Shown here piece by piece: positions 54,631 through 62,810 of a stretch of 64,000 nt of DNA (the first letter of the stretch is position 1; every line of letters begins with the position of its first letter). A program made the position numbers and the translations under genes. Where the stretch lies: NCBI RefSeq assembly GCF_002023715.1, contig NZ_MAHX01000004.1:1-64000 (forward strand). The letters run 5' to 3'. The notes under the pieces are model-generated. The model had not been told where the DNA came from, made no database searches, and saw only the letters and a list, made by a program, of their open reading frames with translations. This DNA comes from Elizabethkingia occulta (lineage in GTDB: Bacteria; Bacteroidota; Bacteroidia; Flavobacteriales; Weeksellaceae).

Positions 54631-55079
54631 ATTTTCTAATCGTTTTAGGCGTTTTTATTTTAATGGAAGGGGCTACATGGCTTATTCATAAATATATAAT
54701 GCATGGATTTTTATGGATATTACACCGGGATCACCATGACCATACCAATGAAGGCCCTTTAGAAAGAAATGATCTTTTCTTTGTGATCTTCGCTGTGCCG
54801 GCCATTTTTCTGCTTTACAGAGGAGTTAACCAAAACCTTAATTATTTATTTTATACAGGACTTGGTATAACTATTTATGGTATCGCTTACTTTTTGGTCC
54901 ACGATATATTTATACATCAAAGAAGTAAAATATTCTCCAATACCAAAAATCCTTATTTATTGGCCATACGCCGCGCGCATAAGCAGCACCATAAACATTT
55001 GGGTAAAGAAGAAGGTGAATGTTTTGGCTTTTTATGGGTACCCGTTAAATATTTTAAAATGTATTTTAATAAGAAATAA
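54627..55079 (+). CDS. crtZ: Beta-carotene hydroxylase
   Basis: A 150-residue integral membrane di-iron hydroxylase that adds 3-hydroxyl groups to both rings of beta-carotene, giving zeaxanthin. The His boxes are HKYIMH, HRDHHDH, HDIFIHQR and HKQHHKH, as in the CrtZ/fatty-acid hydroxylase group. About three to four TM segments are seen. Its stop overlaps the crtY start by one base (TAATG). Confidence 0.94.
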   Translation: MNFLIVLGVFILMEGATWLIHKYIMHGFLWILHRDHHDHTNEGPLERNDLFFVIFAVPAIFLLYRGVNQNLNYLFYTGLGITIYGIAYFLVHDIFIHQRSKIFSNTKNPYLLAIRRAHKQHHKHLGKEEGECFGFLWVPVKYFKMYFNKK

Positions 55080-55786
55080 TGCAAGCCTATACTTATTTAC
55101 TCATTAACTTTTTAACAGTTATTATTTGTTTCATCGCTTCCTTTGACAAAAGAATAAAATTTAAGCGGTTCTTTGGTATTTTCCTTTTGTCATCAACTAT
55201 TGTAGCAATTCCTTTTATTCTTTGGGATATTTGGTTTACCAGGATGGGGATATGGTGGTTCGATACTCAATATACTTTAGGAATTATTATAGCCGGGCTT
55301 CCTCTTGAGGAATGGTTATTTTTTTATTTTATTCCATTTTCCTGTGTTTTTACGTATTTCTGCCTGGATAAATTTTTCAATTTTAGTTGGGCTGAATCTC
55401 TAAATAATATTATTGTTTTTATGTCTTTCATTTTGCTTGTTGTTACAGGTCTCTTATATTATGAGCGGACTTACACATTAGTAACAATTCTTATTACAAT
55501 AGCAACACTTTTTTACCTTCATTTTATTGCCAAAAGTGAATGGATAGGTCAGGCTAGCCTAACCTATTTAATTTTAATGCCTGGTTTTTTTGCTGTTAAC
55601 GGGGTATTAACCGGATCTGTAATTGAATCTCCTGTAGTCAATTACAATCCGAACGAGTTTTTAGGCATTAGAATGTTTACTATTCCTGTTGAAGATGCTG
55701 TATACGGTTATAGTCAGTTTTTATTGAATATTTACTTCTTTTATCTATTAAAAAAGAGTTTAACTAAAGAAGGAAATCTGCTTTAA
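55079..55786 (+). CDS. crtY: Lycopene beta-cyclase, heterodimer-type fused (CrtYcd-like)
   Basis: A 235-residue membrane protein with about seven hydrophobic segments. It carries two copies of the lycopene-cyclase domain, each with a P-x-E-[ED] motif: LPLEEWLFFYFIPF in the first half and IPVEDAVYGYSQF in the second. This is the fused form of the actinobacterial CrtYc/CrtYd pair that is common in flavobacteria. It cyclises lycopene to beta-carotene and is the last gene of the operon. Confidence 0.93.
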   Translation: MQAYTYLLINFLTVIICFIASFDKRIKFKRFFGIFLLSSTIVAIPFILWDIWFTRMGIWWFDTQYTLGIIIAGLPLEEWLFFYFIPFSCVFTYFCLDKFFNFSWAESLNNIIVFMSFILLVVTGLLYYERTYTLVTILITIATLFYLHFIAKSEWIGQASLTYLILMPGFFAVNGVLTGSVIESPVVNYNPNEFLGIRMFTIPVEDAVYGYSQFLLNIYFFYLLKKSLTKEGNLL

Positions 55787-56402
55787 ATGTATTACACTAA
55801 ATTGAAATGACATTACATTCCCTATCTGTTTAATGATCAAAAAGGGAATCCTGAAAATGGATTCCCTAAAAGAAAGTTGTCGGCCAAAAAATATAATGAT
55901 TTATAAGTTCGTCACAGACTACCTTTCCCCAAACACAAATATTTTTTCTTATTTAATTCCGATGTAGTATATTTTAAATTAAGCCAAACAAAGATATTTG
56001 AAGAAAATTTGCTGTCCTATTTTTATACTTCCGGAATTCCGGAAAATCTAAAAATCCGATTTTTATAATATGTGATTTTCCTTCATGCAAATAGCTGTCA
56101 TTATGTATTATAAAAAAGTAATAAAACATCAGAGGTAGTATTCAACAGCATAAGTTTAAATATAAATGAATGTAATTTTGTAAATAATTAATTGTTACAG
56201 GTAGAATATTTATATATTTTTGCATAATACTATAATTATTGTATATAATAAATATATTATGGTTTTTTAATTTTTAATTTTAGAGAATTGAATATGTATA
56301 TATTGAATTTACATGAAAATTCTAAAGCTTTATAAATTGAAAAATGAAACTTGGGAAAAATGAAATTATAAATGAAGCCTCTCTATAATATTAATTATCT
56401 AT
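55787..56402. other. Intergenic region between crt operon and TPR-AraC regulator
   Basis: No gene is seen. A 9-bp hairpin AGGGAATCC/GGATTCCCT (55843-55851, 55859-55867) probably marks the 3' end of the crt transcript, although its T run is on the minus-strand side. The promoter at 56192-56222 lies at the far end. The rest is AT-rich. Confidence 0.5.
56192..56222 (+). promoter_or_regulatory. Promoter of the TPR-AraC regulator
   Basis: TTG (56192-56194) lies 20 bases before TATTTTTG (56215-56222, TAnnTTTG). This leaves a leader of about 175 bases. Confidence 0.5.
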
Positions 56403-57950
56403 ATGTTTAAAAAAGCCTTTTTATTATTTACTGTTTTTTTTACCATATTAACCAGGGCTCAGGACAATTATGAAGTCTATAACAACGTTCATCGTAAAAT
56501 CCTTCATGAAACAGCACAAAAAGATTTCAATAAGGCTCTTATCGCCGCAGACTCTTTATACAAAGCAACTGTAACACCTCCTTATAAAGTCAGAAGTTTA
56601 TTGCTCATAGCAACATTATATGAGCAAAAAAATGATCTGGAAAAGGCAATAAATTATGCCCAGAAAGGGGAAGAAATTGCAGAAAAAGCAAATGATTATG
56701 ATTGGCTATCCCGGGTATATGGATTTATTGCATCTCAGTACCGGATACTTAAAATGTATGATAAATGCAGGCTTTATATTGAGAAAGCGGTAGCTGCATC
56801 AAAAAAAATTGATAATCCAGTCCAATCTTATAAGGTAAATGGATTGATGCTGCAATTACTGGCACGAATAAATATGGAGCAGGGAAATTTTCAGAAGGCA
56901 ATAAATAGATTTAAAAAAGCACAGGAAAATTTTGATAAAATCCCTTCAAAAGAGTTTTTCACAGCCTCAAATAATCAATTATTAGGATCTTGTTATCTTA
57001 ATGCAAAACTATATGATCAGGCAATTAATTGTTATAAAAATGCATTGGTGTATACAGATGTCGCTATGCCGGGGAGCGCAATGTCAGGAACTATATACCA
57101 AGAATTATGCTTAGCTTATGTTCGGAAGGGTGAACTTGATGAAGCCAAGAAATATCTGGACCGGGCTAAAAAATATGCAAGCAAATCTCAATATGCTGCT
57201 CTTGATAAAGAAATATATAATACGGCCCAGGAATATTATGCTATAAAAAAGGATATTAATAATTTTGCAATAGCAACTGTTAAAAAGGATTCTCTTTCTG
57301 AAAAAATAATAACACAGAAAAGTAAATTTGTTAATAACAAATATCAGAATCTTGAAAGACAAAATGCCCTCGAAAAAAGGAATAGCTCTACTAAAAGTTT
57401 GCTTATAGGGATTAGTTTGGTTTTTATTATAGTAAACTTACTTTTTACAATTGCCTACCGAAAAAGACAAAAGAAGCAAGTTAAAAAAATTCAGCATGTA
57501 ATAGAAGGAATCAACAAAGAGCTTAAACAGAAATATAATAAACCTATAGAAGCTTCGGGGACATTTTTAATATCCGTGACAACCGAACATTCTCTTTTGG
57601 AAAAATTAAAAACTTTTGAATCTCAAAATCGATTTACAGATAGGAATATGTCTCTTTCCTATATGGCATCCACAATGGATACCAATACAAAATACCTTTC
57701 TTATATTATAAAAAAATACAGAAATAAAGACTTCACAACTTATACGAATGAACTTCGTATAAATTATATACTAGATAAACTCAATAACGATCCGACTTAT
57801 AGAAAATATAAGATAAGTATACTGGCAGAAGATGCAGGTTTTTCATCTCATAGTATGTTTACCACAAATTTCAAAACAATAACCGGAGTTTCCCCTTCAG
57901 AGTTTATTAAATATATACAAAAAAGAGATATTCATAGCTTTGTGAGCTAG
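56403..57950 (+). CDS. TPR-transmembrane-AraC regulator
   Basis: A 515-residue protein with a signal peptide ending TRA-Q. TPR repeats fill about 40-285 (AINYAQKGEEIAEKANDYDW, AINRFKKAQENFDKI, AINCYKNALVY, AKKYLDRAKKYA). One TM helix (about 330-350, LLIGISLVFIIVNLLFTIAY) and a linker lead to a C-terminal AraC double HTH (MSLSYMASTMDTNTKYLSYI and ISILAEDAGFSSHSMFTTNF, then VSPSEFIKYI). The periplasmic TPR sensor is thus linked to cytoplasmic DNA binding. It lies upstream of the third fimbrillin locus, which it probably controls. Confidence 0.85.
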   Translation: MFKKAFLLFTVFFTILTRAQDNYEVYNNVHRKILHETAQKDFNKALIAADSLYKATVTPPYKVRSLLLIATLYEQKNDLEKAINYAQKGEEIAEKANDYDWLSRVYGFIASQYRILKMYDKCRLYIEKAVAASKKIDNPVQSYKVNGLMLQLLARINMEQGNFQKAINRFKKAQENFDKIPSKEFFTASNNQLLGSCYLNAKLYDQAINCYKNALVYTDVAMPGSAMSGTIYQELCLAYVRKGELDEAKKYLDRAKKYASKSQYAALDKEIYNTAQEYYAIKKDINNFAIATVKKDSLSEKIITQKSKFVNNKYQNLERQNALEKRNSSTKSLLIGISLVFIIVNLLFTIAYRKRQKKQVKKIQHVIEGINKELKQKYNKPIEASGTFLISVTTEHSLLEKLKTFESQNRFTDRNMSLSYMASTMDTNTKYLSYIIKKYRNKDFTTYTNELRINYILDKLNNDPTYRKYKISILAEDAGFSSHSMFTTNFKTITGVSPSEFIKYIQKRDIHSFVS

Positions 57951-58714
57951 AAGTCATTATTGCATAGTTACTTATTTAATTCCAAACGATATGCAGTTTA
58001 GCTCTCTTTCTGTTATTTAATCAGAATATTTCCTGAGAAGAATGTTTTCCAGCATTCGGATTTACCAAGCTAAGCTTACTTCCGTGATTTTAGCTTTTTA
58101 CTTTCTTTTCCTTTTCTTTATCTATTCGGTAATATTTTCAAAAGATAGGCTTATTTATAATAAGCTATGGAAATGTATATCAGATAAATGAAAAACTTCC
58201 ATATATGAGAGGTAAAAGGAAATGTATGTCATAATAAAATTAAACATAACTTTCTCATACCAGCTTTGAAGCTGGTAATTTTAGAGGATTTTTCCAAATA
58301 TAGATATAAATACATTTTCCAAACAGATGTATATGGTTAGTAATGTTTTATAATTTATATTTTGTTTTTAGATTTTCTGGAATATTGAGATTCCATAGCT
58401 TTAGATGTACCTCTTTTCGCTATTATATTTGCCCTGTTTAAAAGTTTTCTGAAGTAGTTTATGAAAGAAAATGAATAGAACGAGTATCAATCAATATTTT
58501 CACATCTAAATAATTGAAAATACAAATTTGAATGCAATCATTTAGTTCATGTTTGTAAAAAAGCTGACGGTATTATGTATGCACTCATCATCATCATATT
58601 TTTTGTTTAACTGGCAGCATTTTAAGGGGAATACTACAGAAAGTTTTTTCAAAAAATTCCCCTTTTTTCAATTCAAGTGAAAATAAAGGAAGAGTTTAAA
58701 TCATAAATAGAGCT
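57951..58714. other. Control region upstream of the third fimbrillin locus
   Basis: 764 bases with no gene seen. They hold a 9-bp hairpin TACCAGCTT/AAGCTGGTA (58258-58277), a TGCACTCAT site (58576-58584) that is the complement of ATGAGTGCA near the 31591 palindrome, and the terminator-like hairpin at 58624-58668. Confidence 0.5.
58624..58668 (+). terminator. Terminator-like hairpin in the leader of the third fimbrillin locus
   Basis: The 9-bp perfect stem AAGGGGAAT/ATTCCCCTT (58624-58632, 58656-58664) has a 23-base loop and a T run (to 58668). It lies 47 bases before the first small gene and points into the locus. Confidence 0.65.
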
Positions 58715-58939
58715 ATGGATACAGAGCAAAGAAAAATGGAAGTTATTGAACCGGAAATAGAAAACAAATCTTTTTATACAAATCCTAAGATAGAGGTCTT
58801 TACGTTAGAAATGGAACAGGGAGTAGCAGCGGGTTCAGCTTCGGTTTCTGTAGCTCCGGGCTCAACTAATGGAAACGTAGATCAGGTTCAGACAAACTGG
58901 GGTGGTAATGATGATACAAGCATTGATAATTCATTTTAG
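58715..58939 (+). CDS. Small MEQGIA-family protein (copy 5)
   Basis: A 74-residue protein without a signal peptide. The Glu-rich N-terminus leads into FYTNPKIEVFTLEMEQGVAA, then GSASVSV, and a tail DQVQTNWGGNDDTSID almost identical to the copy at 18762-18989. It lies 49 bases upstream of the thioredoxin-domain protein at 58989 and heads the locus. The N-terminal halves of the two copies are much less alike than their tails, which suggests that the tail is under selection. Confidence 0.77.
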   Translation: MDTEQRKMEVIEPEIENKSFYTNPKIEVFTLEMEQGVAAGSASVSVAPGSTNGNVDQVQTNWGGNDDTSIDNSF

Positions 58940-58988
58940 AAAAAAAGTGATGATTAATATTGATACAATAACTTGTATAGTATAAAGC

Positions 58989-60380
58989 ATGAATAGAAAG
59001 TTTTTAACATTTATTATTGTAATCTCAGGTTTAGTCATCATCAAGAGTCAGAATGTGGAAATGAATTTTCCAAAATTTGCGGGAAAGAGTTATGATTTTA
59101 TATTGTTTCAGGGAGATCACCAGGAAACAGTTTATCAGGGAATTATTCCAAAAGATGGAAAGTTTACTCTTTCTGTGCCGGATTCATATGGTACTTATAC
59201 AGGAATGAGCCGTTGGCTTATCACAGGTACAAAAGAAGGAGGAGGCTTAGATATGTTTATTCCGGGACATCATTTTTCTGTAAGCTGCCCGGAAGAAAAT
59301 CCGAGTGAAAAGAATATCGTCTACATTAATAATGAAGGAGATCAGGAGCTTAATAGACTATTCAAATATCAGCAAGAAATATTGTCGCGTTATCAGTCTA
59401 TGTTGTTAGCGTCCCGTTCTTATGATTCTTCTTTTGCTTATTATTCAATTTTTAAGACGGAATTAGAAAAACAAAAAAATGAATATGTTTCTTTTCAGAG
59501 AGATTTAAGAGAAAAATCAGATTATATAAGTCGTTTTTTATCCATTGCAAATCTTACAAGGGGTATAGGTGGAACCTTGTCGGAACAAGAAGAAGAAAGG
59601 GGCAGAGATGCTGCAGATTATATTTCTCAGAATCTGGATTGGAAAACTCTTTATACATCAGGGCATTGGTCAACAATTATAGGATCATGGATTAGTATTC
59701 ATTCTGATATATTAAAAGATCCTGTAAATTTTACAAAGCAGTTTAAGGCTATAACGAATAGGATTTCATCAGCTGAACTTTATACGGATTTTTGTGGCAG
59801 AGTATCTTATTATTTGGGACAATTTGGTAAAGATGATTATATAAGTCTTATAGCGCCAGTGGTAATATCTTCCGGAAAAATAATCCATTACGAAGGCTCA
59901 TTGTCATCTTATATCCGTGGTACGGTAGGATTAAAGGGATCAGATCTTGTATTGGAAACATATAAGGAGAGTTCTAAAAATGAAGACTTTTCCGCATATA
60001 GAAATCAGAAAGACAGAACCGTGAAGATATCTGATCTGGCTGGTAGTAATTACAATCAGATATTGTTACTTTTTTATAAATCCGATTGTGGGCATTGTGA
60101 TGAATTATTACGGGAATTATCAGCCAGAAGTAAAAATTCCAATTCAAAGAAAATCCGGATTATTGGTATTTCCTCCGATAGAGATAAAGAGATTTTTAGC
60201 AAAAGACAAAATGCACTTGGTTGGAAAGATCTGTATTGTGATTATAAAGGGGTAACTGGTGCGAATTATAAGAATTATGGAATAACAGCAACACCAACTC
60301 TTGTTTTAATGGATAATACAGGTACTATAATATATCGTGGAGCTTCATTAAAGGAGCTACAGACTTATTTGAAAAAGTAA
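58989..60380 (+). CDS. Secreted DUF4369-like/thioredoxin-domain protein
   Basis: A 463-residue protein with a signal peptide ending IKS-Q. A DUF4369-like N domain (about 25-115, NFPKFAGKSYDFILFQG) and a helical middle are followed by a C-terminal TlpA-like thioredoxin domain (about 340-460). This domain has active site C-G-H-C near residue 367 (YKSDCGHCDELL) and cis-Pro TATPTLVLMD. It probably reduces or isomerises disulfides of exported proteins, possibly the Cys-bearing FISUMP domains made by the next gene (inference). The paralogue at 15944 lacks the thioredoxin part. Confidence 0.85.
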   Translation: MNRKFLTFIIVISGLVIIKSQNVEMNFPKFAGKSYDFILFQGDHQETVYQGIIPKDGKFTLSVPDSYGTYTGMSRWLITGTKEGGGLDMFIPGHHFSVSCPEENPSEKNIVYINNEGDQELNRLFKYQQEILSRYQSMLLASRSYDSSFAYYSIFKTELEKQKNEYVSFQRDLREKSDYISRFLSIANLTRGIGGTLSEQEEERGRDAADYISQNLDWKTLYTSGHWSTIIGSWISIHSDILKDPVNFTKQFKAITNRISSAELYTDFCGRVSYYLGQFGKDDYISLIAPVVISSGKIIHYEGSLSSYIRGTVGLKGSDLVLETYKESSKNEDFSAYRNQKDRTVKISDLAGSNYNQILLLFYKSDCGHCDELLRELSARSKNSNSKKIRIIGISSDRDKEIFSKRQNALGWKDLYCDYKGVTGANYKNYGITATPTLVLMDNTGTIIYRGASLKELQTYLKK

Positions 60381-60491
60381 TAGAATACTGTTTTTCACCA
60401 TTTACATTTCGAAATAATTTATTTATATCAACAACTTAAAACTCGTATTGCTTGGATGTATCGCGGGTTATTTATATTCTAAAATAATATT

Positions 60492-62105
60492 ATGAAAAAT
60501 AAAACAAACTGGATATTGAGTTTTACTGGACTTACATCTTTTATATTGGGCTTGGTTTCCTGTCGCACTGCTGAAACTGAGAACGTACTAAGTGGAGGGA
60601 AGGCGGCAGTTAGTATACATTTATTGGGTGCAGCTTATTCCAATGAAATTAAAGGCTCAGCTCAGGCATCTTTGGGAAGAGACCTATCAGGATTAAATTC
60701 AACAGGCATACACCATACAGGTGTATTAATTACTCCGAGCACTTACCTTGCTGCAGAATTATCTCCTGTAAGAGAAGATGCTGTAAAGTCACAGGCGTCG
60801 TTGGAAAAAAAATTGGTTGCTGATGCAGGTAATCCTTTGGGAATGGGAATAAAGTTTCGAGTGCTGGCGTATAAAGCCAGTGATGGAAGCTATGTAAGCT
60901 CACAGGATTATATCATAGGTCAGGCAGGAGGTTCTTTGGCGTTGGAGCAGGGAACAGCATATAACATAATATGCTATTCTTATGGAGTAAATACACTACC
61001 TGTACTAACTGCAGGTGAGAAAAATAACCTTGGCAGTGCCGTTGTAAATTATGATAATATAAATCGTGATTTTATGTATCAGAATATCAGTTATACACCA
61101 TCTGAGAGCACGAATACTTTAAATATTACTTTAAATCATTTAGTAGCCCGTGTGACAACATTCGTGAATGTATCTCCAATGGTGGGTGTAGTTAATTCTA
61201 TAGCTAATGCCAAGATATACTTAGGGAATTATAGCGATGGTGTTATCAGTTTATCGGGGGGAAGTATGGGAAATCTTACACAGAGTATAGCTCAGGAAAC
61301 AGTTGATTTTTCGGGAAATAGTTTCCCTTTACAAACTGCAATTGCTAAACCTTTATTTATTAATGCAGATGGAGTCAATTCAATAGGCAATTTTGCTTTG
61401 GATATTAATATAAATGGTACTACCAAAACATTTGGTTTTTCTACTAATGGATTTATTATTACACCGGGAAATGATACCAAGATGTCTTTTAATTTCCGAA
61501 AATGCGGGGCTTATGTAGGTCCCAGTAACTTTGTTGAGAATTGGAAGGATTTTATGTGTCACAACCTGGGAGCAGATACTAATGCGGATCCATTTACTCC
61601 AAGTGCTTCGATTCATGGAGCAAAGTATCAATGGGGTGCGCAGACGGGCGAAGCAGGACGATATATATCCCAGGCAACTGATCAATCTACTTCCGGGGCT
61701 ATAGCCGGGTGGAATACTACCCCTAAAGCAAATGGTTCCTGGGATGACGCTGCTAAAACTGTTAATGATCCGTGTCCTGCTGGTTACAGGATTCCTACTA
61801 TGTATGATTTTCAAGGTTTAGGTACTTATAATACAATAACTCATATTGGTACCTGGACATCTTCACCTGCAAACTATAGTACTGGTGTTATGTTTGGAAA
61901 ATTTTTATTCTTGCCTGCTGCCGGTTATCGTAACCAAACAAATGGAGCTCTTGTTAGCAGAGGTCTTATTTCATATTATGCAGGAACTACTAGTAGTGGC
62001 GGTACTGGAAATGTGGGTGGAGGATATATTTCTTCTGGTTTTGTTGGATCAATAGGAAATGTACTTCGTACATATGGATATGCGGTTCGCTGCGTTGCAG
62101 AATAG
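60492..62105 (+). CDS. Fimbrillin-like/FISUMP-domain lipoprotein
   Basis: A 537-residue lipoprotein with a lipobox (LGLVSC-R, then TAETENVLSG). The N part has IKFRVLAYKASDGSYVSSQD, YNIICYSYGVNTLP and LNITLNHLVARVTTFV. The FISUMP C-terminal domain has FMCHNLGADTNADPF, AKYQWGAQTGEAGRYISQAT, DPCPAGYRIPTMYDFQ and YAVRCVAE. It is the closest paralogue of 17127-18737. The gene directly upstream is the thioredoxin protein, not a small gene, an exception to the usual pairing. Surface location is expected. Confidence 0.82.
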   Translation: MKNKTNWILSFTGLTSFILGLVSCRTAETENVLSGGKAAVSIHLLGAAYSNEIKGSAQASLGRDLSGLNSTGIHHTGVLITPSTYLAAELSPVREDAVKSQASLEKKLVADAGNPLGMGIKFRVLAYKASDGSYVSSQDYIIGQAGGSLALEQGTAYNIICYSYGVNTLPVLTAGEKNNLGSAVVNYDNINRDFMYQNISYTPSESTNTLNITLNHLVARVTTFVNVSPMVGVVNSIANAKIYLGNYSDGVISLSGGSMGNLTQSIAQETVDFSGNSFPLQTAIAKPLFINADGVNSIGNFALDININGTTKTFGFSTNGFIITPGNDTKMSFNFRKCGAYVGPSNFVENWKDFMCHNLGADTNADPFTPSASIHGAKYQWGAQTGEAGRYISQATDQSTSGAIAGWNTTPKANGSWDDAAKTVNDPCPAGYRIPTMYDFQGLGTYNTITHIGTWTSSPANYSTGVMFGKFLFLPAAGYRNQTNGALVSRGLISYYAGTTSSGGTGNVGGGYISSGFVGSIGNVLRTYGYAVRCVAE

Positions 62106-62590
62106 TTTCTATGCGAATATTTGTAGTAAAACTCCAAAAGGATTTGTTGGTATGATTAAATGAAACTGGAACAAAATTATATACTGAGGGTTCTGCTTAA
62201 ATAATTGAAAACCCTATTGAAAGAAATAAACATTTTACAAAATTACAGAGGCTGTATTATATAATGATATGGCCTTTTCTTTTTTTTATGTATTTGAATA
62301 TACTCTTATTTATAGTTTATATTCAGATTTTGGAATAATGTTTATGTAAAATAATTTACGGAACTTCAATTTCATAGTTATTTTAACCATAATGTATTTA
62401 TTTTTAAATACATACAATAATATCCGTAAATTTGCAATCGTTTTTAAAATTAAAAATATTATTGATTATTAAATACTTATGTGTTTTGTAATGCATGCAG
62501 ATATCTTTAATTAATTTAAAATGTTTAATGTTACAAACGAATTTGTTTGTTATCATTAAAAAAAACAAAGAAAGATTAAAATGTATATAA
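62106..62590. other. Intergenic region within the third fimbrillin locus
   Basis: 485 bases with no gene seen. A weak terminator-like structure (AGGC at 62249, GCCT at 62272, then a T-rich run to 62287) and a TAAATTTG element (62427-62434, TAnnTTTG) suggest that the next pair of genes has its own transcript. An inverted repeat ACAAAC/GTTTGT lies at about 62533-62550. Confidence 0.4.
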
Positions 62591-62764
62591 ATGAATTATT
62601 TAAAAAAACAGGAGTATTTTACTCCTAAAATTGCTGTGTCTTTAATAGAAATGGAACAGGGAATAGCCGCAGGATCTGCGAGAGTACTACCTCCAAATTC
62701 GGGTGGACAGGTTCAGGAAGAATGGACCAGTGATCCGGACGATAATCGAACAATTGAGTGGTAA
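62591..62764 (+). CDS. Small MEQGIA-family protein (copy 6)
   Basis: A 57-residue protein starting at ATG 62591: YFTPKIAVSLIEMEQGIAAG, then SARV, a Pro/Asn/Gly middle, QEEW and an acidic tail DPDDNRTIEW. It fits the family pattern completely and is the shortest complete-pattern copy. It lies 46 bases upstream of the partial fimbrillin-like lipoprotein. It is easily missed because of its length. It has no signal peptide and unknown function. Confidence 0.74.
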   Translation: MNYLKKQEYFTPKIAVSLIEMEQGIAAGSARVLPPNSGGQVQEEWTSDPDDNRTIEW

Positions 62765-62810
62765 TTAAATTTTTTTGATGTATGATGTAAATCTATTAAT
62801 TCACAAACAA

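Noticed and set aside
15633-62764. The six tiny proteins as RiPP precursors for the C39 exporter at 1002
   Set aside because: The GxAxxSA core loosely recalls a double-glycine site, but there is no leader-like LSxxE helix, the genes lie 14-62 kb from the exporter, and they track with fimbrillin genes instead. The idea is kept only as a remote option.
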